A stretch of 41,912 nucleotides of DNA. Source: Flavobacteriales bacterium (lineage in GTDB: Bacteria; Bacteroidota; Bacteroidia; Flavobacteriales; Flavobacteriaceae). The position numbers and the translations under genes are program-made. The notes under the pieces were generated by a model. It was not told the origin of the DNA and did not search any database. It worked only from the letters and a program-made list of their open reading frames with translations. Numbering within the stretch: position 1 is the first letter of the stretch; each line of letters starts with the position of its first letter. The stretch lies in the NCBI GenBank assembly GCA_024229195.1, contig JAAESS010000371.1, forward strand, positions 1-41,912, given 5' to 3'. Below are positions 34,419-41,912 of the stretch, one piece after another.

Positions 34419-35963
34419 CTATTTGTGGATCACTACAAATTCTGTCCTTTTATTTTGTCTGTGTTCAGATTCTGTACATTTTACTCCATTTGAACAGCCG
34501 TTGACCAATTTGGTTTCTCCAAATCCTTTTCCGGTAATTCTTCTCGAATCTACCCCGATACCGATAAGATATCTGACAGTTTCTGAGGCTCGTTTCTGGG
34601 ATAACCACATATTATATCCATCACCTCCTCTAGAGTCAGTATGAGAACCAAACCGTACGATCATATCAGGAAATTTATCCATCAATCTAGCAACCTTAGC
34701 TAATTCGTCATAAGATCTTTCCAAAATATTCGCCTCATTGAGTTCAAATTCAATCGTTCTCACATTTAGTATTTCATTGCCATTCACCTTGATAAATTCT
34801 TTTTCATCCAATTTGAGGGTAATCTTATTTTCATAAGTATTGACCTTAGTAGTTACCAAAGTTGTATCTGTTTCAAAAAAACCAAACTTATCGCCGGCAA
34901 TTTTATAGGTCTCATCGCATTTCACCTTGAAGAAGAATTCACCATTTTTTAAAGTCTCTATTCTTCTGATTTTTTCTCCTTTACTATCATAAATCGAAGC
35001 AAAAGCGTTTGATAAAGGTTGTCCTGTCTTTTTATCAACAATGATTCCTTGAACAACCTGATCGCAAATCGGATTTACGGTGAGTTGTTTGAAAAAATAA
35101 ATATCATCATCTCCTTTACCTCCTCTTCTATTCGAAGAAAAATAACCACTTTGACTTTCCTGGTCGATAATAAAAGAAAAATCATCTCCTTTACTGTTCA
35201 TGGGTTTACCAAGATTGATAGGCTCTTCTAAAGATCCGTCAAGTTTGGTCATATAAATATCATAGCCTCCCTGTCCGTCAGGCTTATTGGATGAAAAATA
35301 AAGAATGTCTCCATCTACATAAGGTGTGTATTCTCTATACTTTGAATTTACAGTAGGACCGAGATTTATTGGAGCTCCGTAATGCCCATTATTGATAGAA
35401 ACTTTATAGATATCTGTTTGTCCATAACCACCCGGTTTATCCGAAATATAAAAAAGTGTTTTTCCATCCTCTGAAACAAAAGGATGACCCGTACTGTATT
35501 TATCATTATTGATCGTTAAGGTCATGACATTTGTCCGACTTCCTGATTCACCCACATTAGCCCTAAAAATCTTTAGATTACTTGATCTAACTTTACCTTG
35601 CATATAGTTATTGGAGGTGAAATATAATTCTTTCAGATTCGGTGAAAAAGCAACCATAGCGTCATGGTATTTTGAATTTACCGCACTAGAGAAAGGTCTT
35701 ACTCTTGTAATTTCACCATCTTTCTCCAAATTACCAATATAAAGATCAAGAAAAGGTTGGTCGTTACCTTCCCAAGTTTTATTGGAAATCCCATTTTTTC
35801 TTGAGGAAGAAAATACAATCTTGTCTTTTCCATAAAACGTAGCCCCAAAGTCTCCATTCTCAGAATTTGCCTCCAAACTCTTCACTTTGTATTGTGCAGC
35901 TGTCAATTGAGCATATAACACAACAGACAATAACATAAAAAGAATTGAAAATATAGTTTTCAT
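34419..35963 (-). CDS. OmpA family protein with PD40/TolB-like repeats (downstream copy)
   Basis: A 514-residue envelope protein. ATG 35963 begins a clear signal peptide (MKTIFSILFMLLSVVLYAQ); an upstream TTG at 35981 lies inside a terminator. Order: propeller of WD40-like PD40 repeats (SEDGKTLFYISDKPGGYGQ and similar, residues 30-300), a carboxypeptidase-regulatory-like beta domain (VQGIIVDKKTGQPLSNAFA, about 305-375), then an OmpA peptidoglycan-binding domain (FGSHTDSRGGDGYNMWLS to NKRTEFVV). This matches the PorE-type T9SS periplasmic anchor. It is a tandem paralogue of the neighbour. Confidence 0.9.
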   Translation of the reverse strand: MKTIFSILFMLLSVVLYAQLTAAQYKVKSLEANSENGDFGATFYGKDKIVFSSSRKNGISNKTWEGNDQPFLDLYIGNLEKDGEITRVRPFSSAVNSKYHDAMVAFSPNLKELYFTSNNYMQGKVRSSNLKIFRANVGESGSRTNVMTLTINNDKYSTGHPFVSEDGKTLFYISDKPGGYGQTDIYKVSINNGHYGAPINLGPTVNSKYREYTPYVDGDILYFSSNKPDGQGGYDIYMTKLDGSLEEPINLGKPMNSKGDDFSFIIDQESQSGYFSSNRRGGKGDDDIYFFKQLTVNPICDQVVQGIIVDKKTGQPLSNAFASIYDSKGEKIRRIETLKNGEFFFKVKCDETYKIAGDKFGFFETDTTLVTTKVNTYENKITLKLDEKEFIKVNGNEILNVRTIEFELNEANILERSYDELAKVARLMDKFPDMIVRFGSHTDSRGGDGYNMWLSQKRASETVRYLIGIGVDSRRITGKGFGETKLVNGCSNGVKCTESEHRQNKRTEFVVIHK

Positions 35964-35978
35964 ACAATTATACTTTAA

Positions 35979-36005
35979 CAAAAAACCAACGAAATTCGCT
36001 GGCTT
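35979..36005 (-). terminator. Terminator-like hairpin between the two OmpA genes
   Basis: On the minus strand, AGCCAGCGA pairs with TCGTTGGTT (with two G-T pairs) around an ATT loop, followed by a run of T. It sits between two tandem genes, so it may attenuate expression of the downstream copy. Confidence 0.55.
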
Positions 36006-36021
36006 TTAGTATTTGATCGAG

Positions 36022-37671
36022 TTACATTTTTATAATCACAAATTCCGTACGCCTGTTCATCGCGTGTTGCGCTTCGGTACAGTCGACTCCATCGGCACAT
36101 CCATTGATCAATTGACTTTCTCCATACCCTTTTCCAGTGATTCTACTTGCATCGACTCCTTTTTCAAGGATATAATTTACTGTAGATGATGCTCTTCTTG
36201 TTGATAACCAAGTATTGTATCCAATAATCCCTCTTGAATCGGTATGTGAACCAGATTCGATGATCATTTCAGGGTATTTACTCATTAAATCAACAACTTT
36301 ATCTAATTCTTTCATTGCTTCCTTGTTTAAATAGGAAGAATTCAATTCAAAATAGATCGGTTCAATATTGACCACATATGTACTTGGTCTAACTTTTACG
36401 ATTTCCTCCGGCAAGACTTCCGGCATACCCTCGGGTTTATCTTCAACAACTGCAAGAACAGGCTCCATTTGTTCGAGAATTTCTCCTGTTCCGAGTAATA
36501 TGAGTAGTTTTAATTTTTTGTCAGCCTCCATTGATGTTGTAAGTGACTTACTTTGTGTAGTGTAACCCTCTTTACTTCCTTCCAATTTATAACTGGTATC
36601 GCAATAAGCAGGGAGTTCAAACATCCCTTCTTCATCAACAACAACTTCTTCAACTACATTTCCGTCAGCATCTTTGATCGCTACTACCGCACCTCTAATG
36701 ATTTCAGTGGTGTTCTGATCTCTTACCTCACCTGTGATCAATTGACGACATTTAAATATAACTGGTTCTTCTTCGATGAATGAATAGAGATCATCATCTC
36801 CTACTCCACCGCTTCTATTTGAAGAAACATATCCTTTTCTGGTTTTGCTATTGATAATAAAAGTAACATCGTCGGCACTTGAGTTTATCGGTTTATTTAA
36901 TAATATAGGCTCTGGAGTATAATCCACTAATCGAGTGGCATAAACATCAAATCCGCCCATTCCTCCATCTTTATCAGATGAGAAATATAAAACTTCACCA
37001 TCAACAAAAGGAGAAAATTCCTTTGCGGAAGAATTGATCTTCCATCCTAAATTTTCAGGATTTCCAAAACCACTTTGATTGATTGCTACTTTAAAAATAT
37101 CTGTTTGTCCATATCCTCCTGGCATGTCAGAAACAAAATACAATGTTTTCTCATCAGGGCTCAAAGCCGGATGACCCACTGAATATTCTACATTATTAAA
37201 AGGCATTGGAATGATATTTACCCATTCTCCTTTCTCATTGATAGAAGCTTTGAACATGGCCAGATTAGCCATTTCTTTTTCACTCCTAGACAGTTTTTTA
37301 TTGTAGAAATTATTTCTTGTAAAGTAAACTGTTTTTAGATCTCTCGTAAAAACAACGTCTGCCTCGTGATAGCGTGTATTGACCTCCCCCTTCATCAAGG
37401 TAACATTTTCAAGGTCACCATTTGGAAGAATATCGCCAACATATAATTCTAAAAATCTTTGATTGTTGTCAACCCAAACGTCATTCACTAAAGTTATCCC
37501 TTTTTTTGGTGAAGCATAAACCAGTTTATCTTCTCCAAAGAAGGCCGTTCCAAAATCAGAATTTTTTGAGTTGACGGTAAGTAAATTGATTGAGTACTTT
37601 CCTGCGCCTTCAGTTTGAGCATATGATACTCCTAATGAAAATAGAAGCAATGCCAAAATGTAATTTTTCAT
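36022..37671 (-). CDS. OmpA family protein with PD40 repeats (upstream copy)
   Basis: A 549-residue paralogue of the next gene with the same domain order: signal peptide (ending VSYAQ), PD40 propeller (LSPDEKTLYFVSDMPGGYGQ), carboxypeptidase-regulatory-like domain (ITGEVRDQNTTEIIRGAVV), an acidic linker rich in E and P (about residues 400-425), and a C-terminal OmpA domain (SGSHTDSRGIIGYNTWLS to NRRTEFVIIKM). It should bind peptidoglycan and project a periplasmic propeller. It follows sprF by 33 bases. Such PorE-like proteins commonly accompany PorP/SprF genes. Confidence 0.9.
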   Translation of the reverse strand: MKNYILALLLFSLGVSYAQTEGAGKYSINLLTVNSKNSDFGTAFFGEDKLVYASPKKGITLVNDVWVDNNQRFLELYVGDILPNGDLENVTLMKGEVNTRYHEADVVFTRDLKTVYFTRNNFYNKKLSRSEKEMANLAMFKASINEKGEWVNIIPMPFNNVEYSVGHPALSPDEKTLYFVSDMPGGYGQTDIFKVAINQSGFGNPENLGWKINSSAKEFSPFVDGEVLYFSSDKDGGMGGFDVYATRLVDYTPEPILLNKPINSSADDVTFIINSKTRKGYVSSNRSGGVGDDDLYSFIEEEPVIFKCRQLITGEVRDQNTTEIIRGAVVAIKDADGNVVEEVVVDEEGMFELPAYCDTSYKLEGSKEGYTTQSKSLTTSMEADKKLKLLILLGTGEILEQMEPVLAVVEDKPEGMPEVLPEEIVKVRPSTYVVNIEPIYFELNSSYLNKEAMKELDKVVDLMSKYPEMIIESGSHTDSRGIIGYNTWLSTRRASSTVNYILEKGVDASRITGKGYGESQLINGCADGVDCTEAQHAMNRRTEFVIIKM

Positions 37672-37704
37672 AAATTCCCCTTTTTTATGTTTTTCTACAC
37701 AGCC

Positions 37705-38634
37705 CTAGAAAAATCTAGGTGACTTCAAATTCTTTTTTGAGAAGTCAATGTCATACAATAATATAATCTCATGTGATCCACCGGTTTGTGCATTTGAGAA
37801 TTCTGAGATCGTATAATCGTAAGCATAACCAATTCTAAAATCAGGGGTAACTCCGAAATTGAATAACAAACTAACGGCATCGTCTATTCTGTAACTCGCA
37901 CCTACTTCGAACCTATCATACATTAGGAAGTTTGCGTTAATATCTATTGAGACCGGTGCTCCGGTTACTCCTTTAAACATCAATGATGGTTTAAACTTTA
38001 ATGTACTGGACAGGTCAAAAACATATCCACCGGTCAAAAAATAATGAACTTCCTCAGAGGCCTTGGTGTTGATATTATCTTTGTCTAAATGTTCAGATTT
38101 CAAAATATTTGGAACTGAGAAACCGGCATACCATTTGTTGGTATAGTAGTAAACTCCTGCACCAAAATTCGGAAACGCATCGTTAATATTTTCATCAAAT
38201 ACAGGGTCTCCTGAATTCGAAGTCTGTGGCAATACTACATCCAACAGATTCACATTTAGCAAAGTCACACCACCTTTTAATCCAAAGGCCAATCTTCCTT
38301 CATCCGAGGTGGTTAACGTATAGGAAAAATCCGCATAAATATTCTGCTCTTTAGCGGGGCCTATTTCATCTGCAATTACAGAGAGTCCAACCCCTACTTT
38401 TTTTCCTAACGGCGCATGAACATCAAAAGTTAATGTTTTTGGTGCTCCATCCACACTCGTCCACTGGCTACGCCCCAACAAACCTAAACTTAAGGTTCCT
38501 CTAGAACCAGCGTATGCTGGATTTACAACGTTCATATTATACATATATTGTGTATACTGAGGATCTTGTTGTGCATTGGTCTCGTTAAAGAATAGTAAAA
38601 AACCAATAGCTAAGAAAATTGTTATTTTTTTCAT
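37705..38634 (-). CDS. PorP/SprF family type IX secretion membrane protein
   Basis: A 309-residue outer-membrane barrel with signal peptide (ending ETNAQ) and the hallmark N-terminus QDPQYTQYMYNMNVVNPAYAG of PorP/SprF. In F. johnsoniae, SprF is needed for secretion or attachment of the SprB adhesin, and PorP/SprF homologues are often encoded beside proteins with type B sorting domains, as here. It follows the giant adhesin by 147 bases and precedes two OmpA proteins. A dyad lies 20-36 bases upstream of its start. Confidence 0.94.
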   Translation of the reverse strand: MKKITIFLAIGFLLFFNETNAQQDPQYTQYMYNMNVVNPAYAGSRGTLSLGLLGRSQWTSVDGAPKTLTFDVHAPLGKKVGVGLSVIADEIGPAKEQNIYADFSYTLTTSDEGRLAFGLKGGVTLLNVNLLDVVLPQTSNSGDPVFDENINDAFPNFGAGVYYYTNKWYAGFSVPNILKSEHLDKDNINTKASEEVHYFLTGGYVFDLSSTLKFKPSLMFKGVTGAPVSIDINANFLMYDRFEVGASYRIDDAVSLLFNFGVTPDFRIGYAYDYTISEFSNAQTGGSHEIILLYDIDFSKKNLKSPRFF

Positions 38635-38653
38635 TTGTTAAATTTTATTCATT

Positions 38654-38670
38654 TGACAATCAAATTGTCA
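38654..38670. promoter_or_regulatory. 17-bp dyad upstream of the sprF-like gene
   Basis: TGACAATCAAATTGTCA is a perfect 7-bp inverted repeat (TGACAAT/ATTGTCA) with a 3-base centre, located 20-36 bases upstream of the start codon. It could be a regulator-binding site or a short RNA hairpin in the leader. Confidence 0.4.
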
Positions 38671-38736
38671 TTTAAATAGTAATGAGTTGTTAAAGAAATA
38701 TTTTTTGAAATCTCATTACCCCCTTTTTTATTGTGA

Positions 38737-38770
38737 TTGGGTAGCATAGCTTTGATGAAATGCTACCCAA
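38737..38770. terminator. Strong hairpin between adhesin and sprF-like gene, without U-tract
   Basis: Perfect 11-bp stem TTGGGTAGCAT / ATGCTACCCAA with 12-base loop, starting 12 bases after the adhesin stop on the minus strand. On that strand no T-run follows directly, so it is either a weak terminator or an mRNA-stabilising hairpin that tunes expression of the downstream genes. Confidence 0.5.
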
Positions 38771-38781
38771 AAAGTTTTCTA

Positions 38782-41700
38782 TTAGTAATTCACATATACC
38801 CAACCTTTGTCAGGAGATTTGTTACCATCATTGTATTGAATCAGATAGAAATAAGTTCCTGCAGGTACCAATTGTCCTTTACTCAAGGTCATGTTACCTG
38901 TAGATTCGCCATTCCACCAATTCGGATTCAGGCTACCATTATTATCGTACTGATACACACTGTTACCCCATCTGTCAAATACCTCCATCGTAAAGTTCGG
39001 TGTTTCAATTAAGCCAGGAATACTGAACAAGTCATTTTCACCATCTCCATTTGGAGAGAATCCACTTGGGATCAAACTAGTGTTAAATACCAATCGCACT
39101 CCGTCTGAGATCAATTCTAGAACAGGATCACATGCATAGTCTGGAGATGTCAAAACAACTCTGTATCTGCTTCCTTCTAATTTACCTCTTGCATCATTAA
39201 TTCTTAACCTGTCGGTATCTACTCCACTGTATTTGATGTCATTTACCAAATTCATCCAGCTATTTCCTCCATCCATACTTTGTTGCCATTGATAGAATGT
39301 GGCAGTGGCAGAAACTTCAAATATGGCATCATCTCCGAGCGCGATTTCCGTTTCTTCAGGTTGATTTTCGATTGAAGAAGGTTCTCCTGCTTCCTGGAAG
39401 TCAAAAATACCATTGTTGTCTAGATCATTCGGGGTTGTATATCCTCCTTGTCCTGTTACTTGACCATCCGCATTAACTGTTACCGGTGAAGTTCCAAGAA
39501 TTCCATCTCCATCAGGATCTGTAAATCCAGCCTCAACAGTATCAGCACATCCGTCGCTATCAGAATCTAAACTTATTCTGTCAGGTCTTCCATCCAAGTT
39601 TGAATCTGTAACTTCACCTTCAACAGTATCAAAAATACCATCATTGTCATCATCAACATCTACAATATCAAAAACGCCATCATTGTCAGTATCTAATAAG
39701 ACATTATAGCTTGCTGCTACTGAAGCATCTCCCGGATCACATGAGAAAGCAATATTACTTGCAACCACTCTGTATTCATTAAAGTAATCTGGAATAACCA
39801 GTCCTGAAACCGTTAAGGTCGCTGTTGATGTGCCACTGTATTTAGTATCATCACTAAGTGGTGTAAAACTCACACCATCAGCACTAATTTCCCATTGATA
39901 AGTATCTCCATCAGAAGTAGCTATGTAAGTTGCGCTACCACCAAGAATAAAGTCCTGATCAACCGGATCTCCGGTAATATTCGCAGCTGCACCAGCCTCC
40001 TGGAAATCATAAGTTCCATTATTATCTAAATCATTCGGTGTTGTGTATCCATTTGTTCCACTAGTTACTTGACCAGTTAAAGGATCAACAGTTACAGGAG
40101 AATTCCCTAAAAGGCCATCTCCATCACCATCAGTAAAGCCGGCTTCAACAACATCGTCACATCCATCCGAATCCGAATCCAATTCAAATCTATCCGGTGT
40201 TCCATTATTGTTCGAATCACCTCCATTAGGACCGGCATCTTCTACAGTATCAAATATACCGTCGTTATCATCATCAACATCCACAATGTCTGGCACACCA
40301 TCATTGTCATTATCAGGTAAACTCACAATCAAAGCCGCATCCGATGTTGTTACAGGATCACAGGCAAAGGCAATATTATTCACACGAACTCTGTATCCGT
40401 ATCCTAACATACTTACGCTTACATTTGAAACTGTTAAACTTGCTGTTTCTGCACCTGAATAATCACCTCCATCAACTACATCATTCCATGTAGTGCCGTC
40501 TGTACTTTCTTCCCACTGATAAGTATCTGCAGAAGCAACAACATCAAACGTTATTGCACCTCCCGGTACAAGATTTTGATCTATTGGTTGCGTTGTTATT
40601 GCTGCAGCACTTCCTGCTTCCTGGAAGTCTGGAGTACCGTTATTATCTAAATCATTTGGTGCAGTATAACCGTCGGTTGCACTTGTCACCAATCCGGTTG
40701 CATCAACAACAGGTGGGCTTGCAGTTCCTAAATTTCCAGAACCATTATCCGTAAACCCAGCTTCAGTTACATCAAAACATCCGTCACCATCTGAATCTAA
40801 ATTAATTCTATCTTCATTTGTGCCTGGATCTGTATTTCCTGGTTCAACAGTATCTAAAATACCGTCATTGTCATCATCTACATCCACTATATCAAATACA
40901 CCATCATTGTCGAAATCACTTGGAGTGATATATCTGGCTACAGCAGAAAGTGTTTTTGGATCACATGCATAGCCAATATTGTTAACCAAAACTCTGTATC
41001 TATAAGTCAATTTACTGACATCGGAATTCGTAACAGATAAATCTGCTGTTTCAGTCCCTGCATAATCACCAACATCAGTCAGAATAGTCCAATTAGCACC
41101 TCCGTCTTGACTCTCTTCCCACTGATATGTATCAGCTGTTGCCACAACGTTAAAAGTTGAAATTCCAATGATAAGCGCCTGATCCGTTGGTTGAGTGGTA
41201 ATCGTGGCAGGAGCTCCTGCTTCCTGGAAATCTCTTGTTCCTGATCCATTAAGATCATTAGGAGGAGTATAACCATCAGTTCCACTTGTTACCTGACCGT
41301 TAGCATCAACTGTTATTGGGAAATTTCCTAATTGACCGTCACCATTAACATCCGTAAATCCAGCTTCTGTCACGTCAAAACATCCGTCTCCGTCAGAATC
41401 CAGATTCGTTGCATCAGGATTCGTTGAAGGATCAGTATTCCCTGCTTCGTCAACATCTAGAATACCGTCATTATCATCATCAACATCAACGACGTCAAAC
41501 ACTAAATCTTTATCAAAATCACCTGGTGTTATAAAAGTAGCATCTGTTGAAGTGCTTCCCAGGTCGCAGGCATAAGCTATATTATTTACCAATACTCTGT
41601 ACCTGTGATTCACTTTGCTGAAATCAGGAGTTGAAACTGTCAGATCAGGAGTTGTTGTTCCTGAATAGTCACCCGTATCAGTTAAAGTCGTCCATGTTAA

Positions 41701-41912
41701 TCCATTGTCAATACTTTCTTCCCACTCATAAGACCCGTCAATGGCTGCCAGATCAGTAACTACAGAAAAAGTAGAAGATCCTGCCAAAACATATATTTGA
41801 TCTGTTGGCTGTGTGGTTATATTTGCTGCTGCTCCGGCTTCCTGGAAATCAGGATCTACTGAACCATTATTATTTGCAGGTGGTGTATATCCATCTGTTC
41901 CACTTGAAACTG
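38782..41912 (-). CDS. Giant modular surface adhesin with T9SS type B (gliding motility-associated) C-terminal domain, partial
   Basis: At least 1042 residues; the frame continues past the right window edge. Four complete modules of about 201-207 residues and the start of a fifth are visible. Each has an Ig-like beta domain (ITTQPTDQ...YQWEES...GDYAG...YRVLVNNIAYACD) followed by Asp-rich calcium-binding repeats of the thrombospondin type 3 kind (DNDGVFDIVDVDDDNDGI, LDSDGDGC) and NDLDNNG...DFQEAG. The C-terminus (SGFSPNGDGENDLFSIPG, FDRWGNSVYQYDN, GWVYVNY) is the CHU_C/type B sorting domain that directs T9SS export. The product is probably a Ca-rigidified cell-surface adhesin or gliding-related fibre. 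The true start lies outside the window. Confidence 0.92.
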   Translation of the reverse strand, partial: VSSGTDGYTPPANNNGSVDPDFQEAGAAANITTQPTDQIYVLAGSSTFSVVTDLAAIDGSYEWEESIDNGLTWTTLTDTGDYSGTTTPDLTVSTPDFSKVNHRYRVLVNNIAYACDLGSTSTDATFITPGDFDKDLVFDVVDVDDDNDGILDVDEAGNTDPSTNPDATNLDSDGDGCFDVTEAGFTDVNGDGQLGNFPITVDANGQVTSGTDGYTPPNDLNGSGTRDFQEAGAPATITTQPTDQALIIGISTFNVVATADTYQWEESQDGGANWTILTDVGDYAGTETADLSVTNSDVSKLTYRYRVLVNNIGYACDPKTLSAVARYITPSDFDNDGVFDIVDVDDDNDGILDTVEPGNTDPGTNEDRINLDSDGDGCFDVTEAGFTDNGSGNLGTASPPVVDATGLVTSATDGYTAPNDLDNNGTPDFQEAGSAAAITTQPIDQNLVPGGAITFDVVASADTYQWEESTDGTTWNDVVDGGDYSGAETASLTVSNVSVSMLGYGYRVRVNNIAFACDPVTTSDAALIVSLPDNDNDGVPDIVDVDDDNDGIFDTVEDAGPNGGDSNNNGTPDRFELDSDSDGCDDVVEAGFTDGDGDGLLGNSPVTVDPLTGQVTSGTNGYTTPNDLDNNGTYDFQEAGAAANITGDPVDQDFILGGSATYIATSDGDTYQWEISADGVSFTPLSDDTKYSGTSTATLTVSGLVIPDYFNEYRVVASNIAFSCDPGDASVAASYNVLLDTDNDGVFDIVDVDDDNDGIFDTVEGEVTDSNLDGRPDRISLDSDSDGCADTVEAGFTDPDGDGILGTSPVTVNADGQVTGQGGYTTPNDLDNNGIFDFQEAGEPSSIENQPEETEIALGDDAIFEVSATATFYQWQQSMDGGNSWMNLVNDIKYSGVDTDRLRINDARGKLEGSRYRVVLTSPDYACDPVLELISDGVRLVFNTSLIPSGFSPNGDGENDLFSIPGLIETPNFTMEVFDRWGNSVYQYDNNGSLNPNWWNGESTGNMTLSKGQLVPAGTYFYLIQYNDGNKSPDKGWVYVNY
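39385..41847 (-). repeat. Tandem in-frame repeats of about 600 bp in the adhesin gene
   Basis: The FQEAG-coding sequence (TCCTGCTTCCTGGAA on the plus strand, or close variants) recurs at 41833-41847, 41215-41229, 40612-40626, 39991-40005 and 39385-39399. Spacings are 618, 603, 621 and 606 bases, all multiples of three. The units are similar but clearly diverged. Assembly across such a gene is error-prone, and copy number could vary between strains. Confidence 0.9.

Noticed and set aside
41079-41285. Minus-strand ORF and plus-strand ORFs inside the adhesin repeats
   Set aside because: Out-of-frame readings of the repeat units, caused by their biased codon pattern.
41787-41787. Apparent start of the adhesin at 41787
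   Set aside because: The codon is TTG inside a continuing repeat module; the frame stays open to the window edge with the same repeat sequence, so this is not the gene start.
39385-41847. CRISPR-like or satellite repeat
   Set aside because: The repeat period of about 600 bases is in frame and encodes protein modules; there are no short identical repeats with unique spacers.

Overview
The window looks like a chromosomal segment from a marine-type member of the Flavobacteriia (Bacteroidetes). The evidence is AT-rich DNA, repeated -7 boxes of the form TAnnTTTG, almost no Shine-Dalgarno sequences, type IX secretion (T9SS) proteins including a gliding-motility C-terminal sorting domain, a PorP/SprF protein, a PID-CTERM peptide, and a class-2-like isoleucyl-tRNA synthetase. 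Most of it is housekeeping; the most informative points are small regulatory or sequence-integrity details.

Layout. 1-3310: a terminator, then a SAM-II-like riboswitch leading into metK, an exported propeller-like protein and a deoxynucleoside kinase. 3310-5763: an unexplained GC-rich element, a bidirectional terminator and the minus-strand operon exbB / membrane protein / exbD / exbD. 5842-8233: tRNA-Ser, L-asparaginase, a YugP-type zinc peptidase and an Lrp/AsnC regulator. 8311-13327: a minus-strand metabolic block, pdxA - DUF177 - rpmF, then fabH - accB - accC, in which accB carries a one-base frameshift just before its biotinylation motif. 13406-16520: ribE, a PID-CTERM peptide, a CAU tRNA, an outer-membrane barrel, an unknown small gene and a polyprenyl synthetase. 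16668-23309: a self-contained tetR - tolC - MFP - RND efflux operon with a recognisable promoter and operator. 23336-30886: a patatin-type esterase with C-terminal barrel overlapping uvrC, a PLP decarboxylase, lspA, an exported GIN-like protein and a DksA-like protein. 30883-34293: ileS. 34361-41912: a surface/T9SS cluster of a giant modular adhesin (cut by the window edge), a PorP/SprF protein and two tandem OmpA-family proteins.

How the genes work together. The fabH/accB/accC block feeds fatty-acid synthesis next to rpmF/DUF177, a widely conserved association. The ExbBD complex energises TonB-dependent outer-membrane transport. The efflux operon is a complete tripartite pump under its own repressor. 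At the right end, the repetitive adhesin has a type B T9SS sorting domain, and the adjacent SprF-like protein is the expected partner for its secretion or anchoring, with the OmpA proteins probably tethering the assembly to peptidoglycan. I see no CRISPR array, prophage, insertion sequence or defence island. The nearest things to undescribed elements are the GC-rich element at 3325-3395, the dyads upstream of fabH and sprF, and the metK leader architecture.
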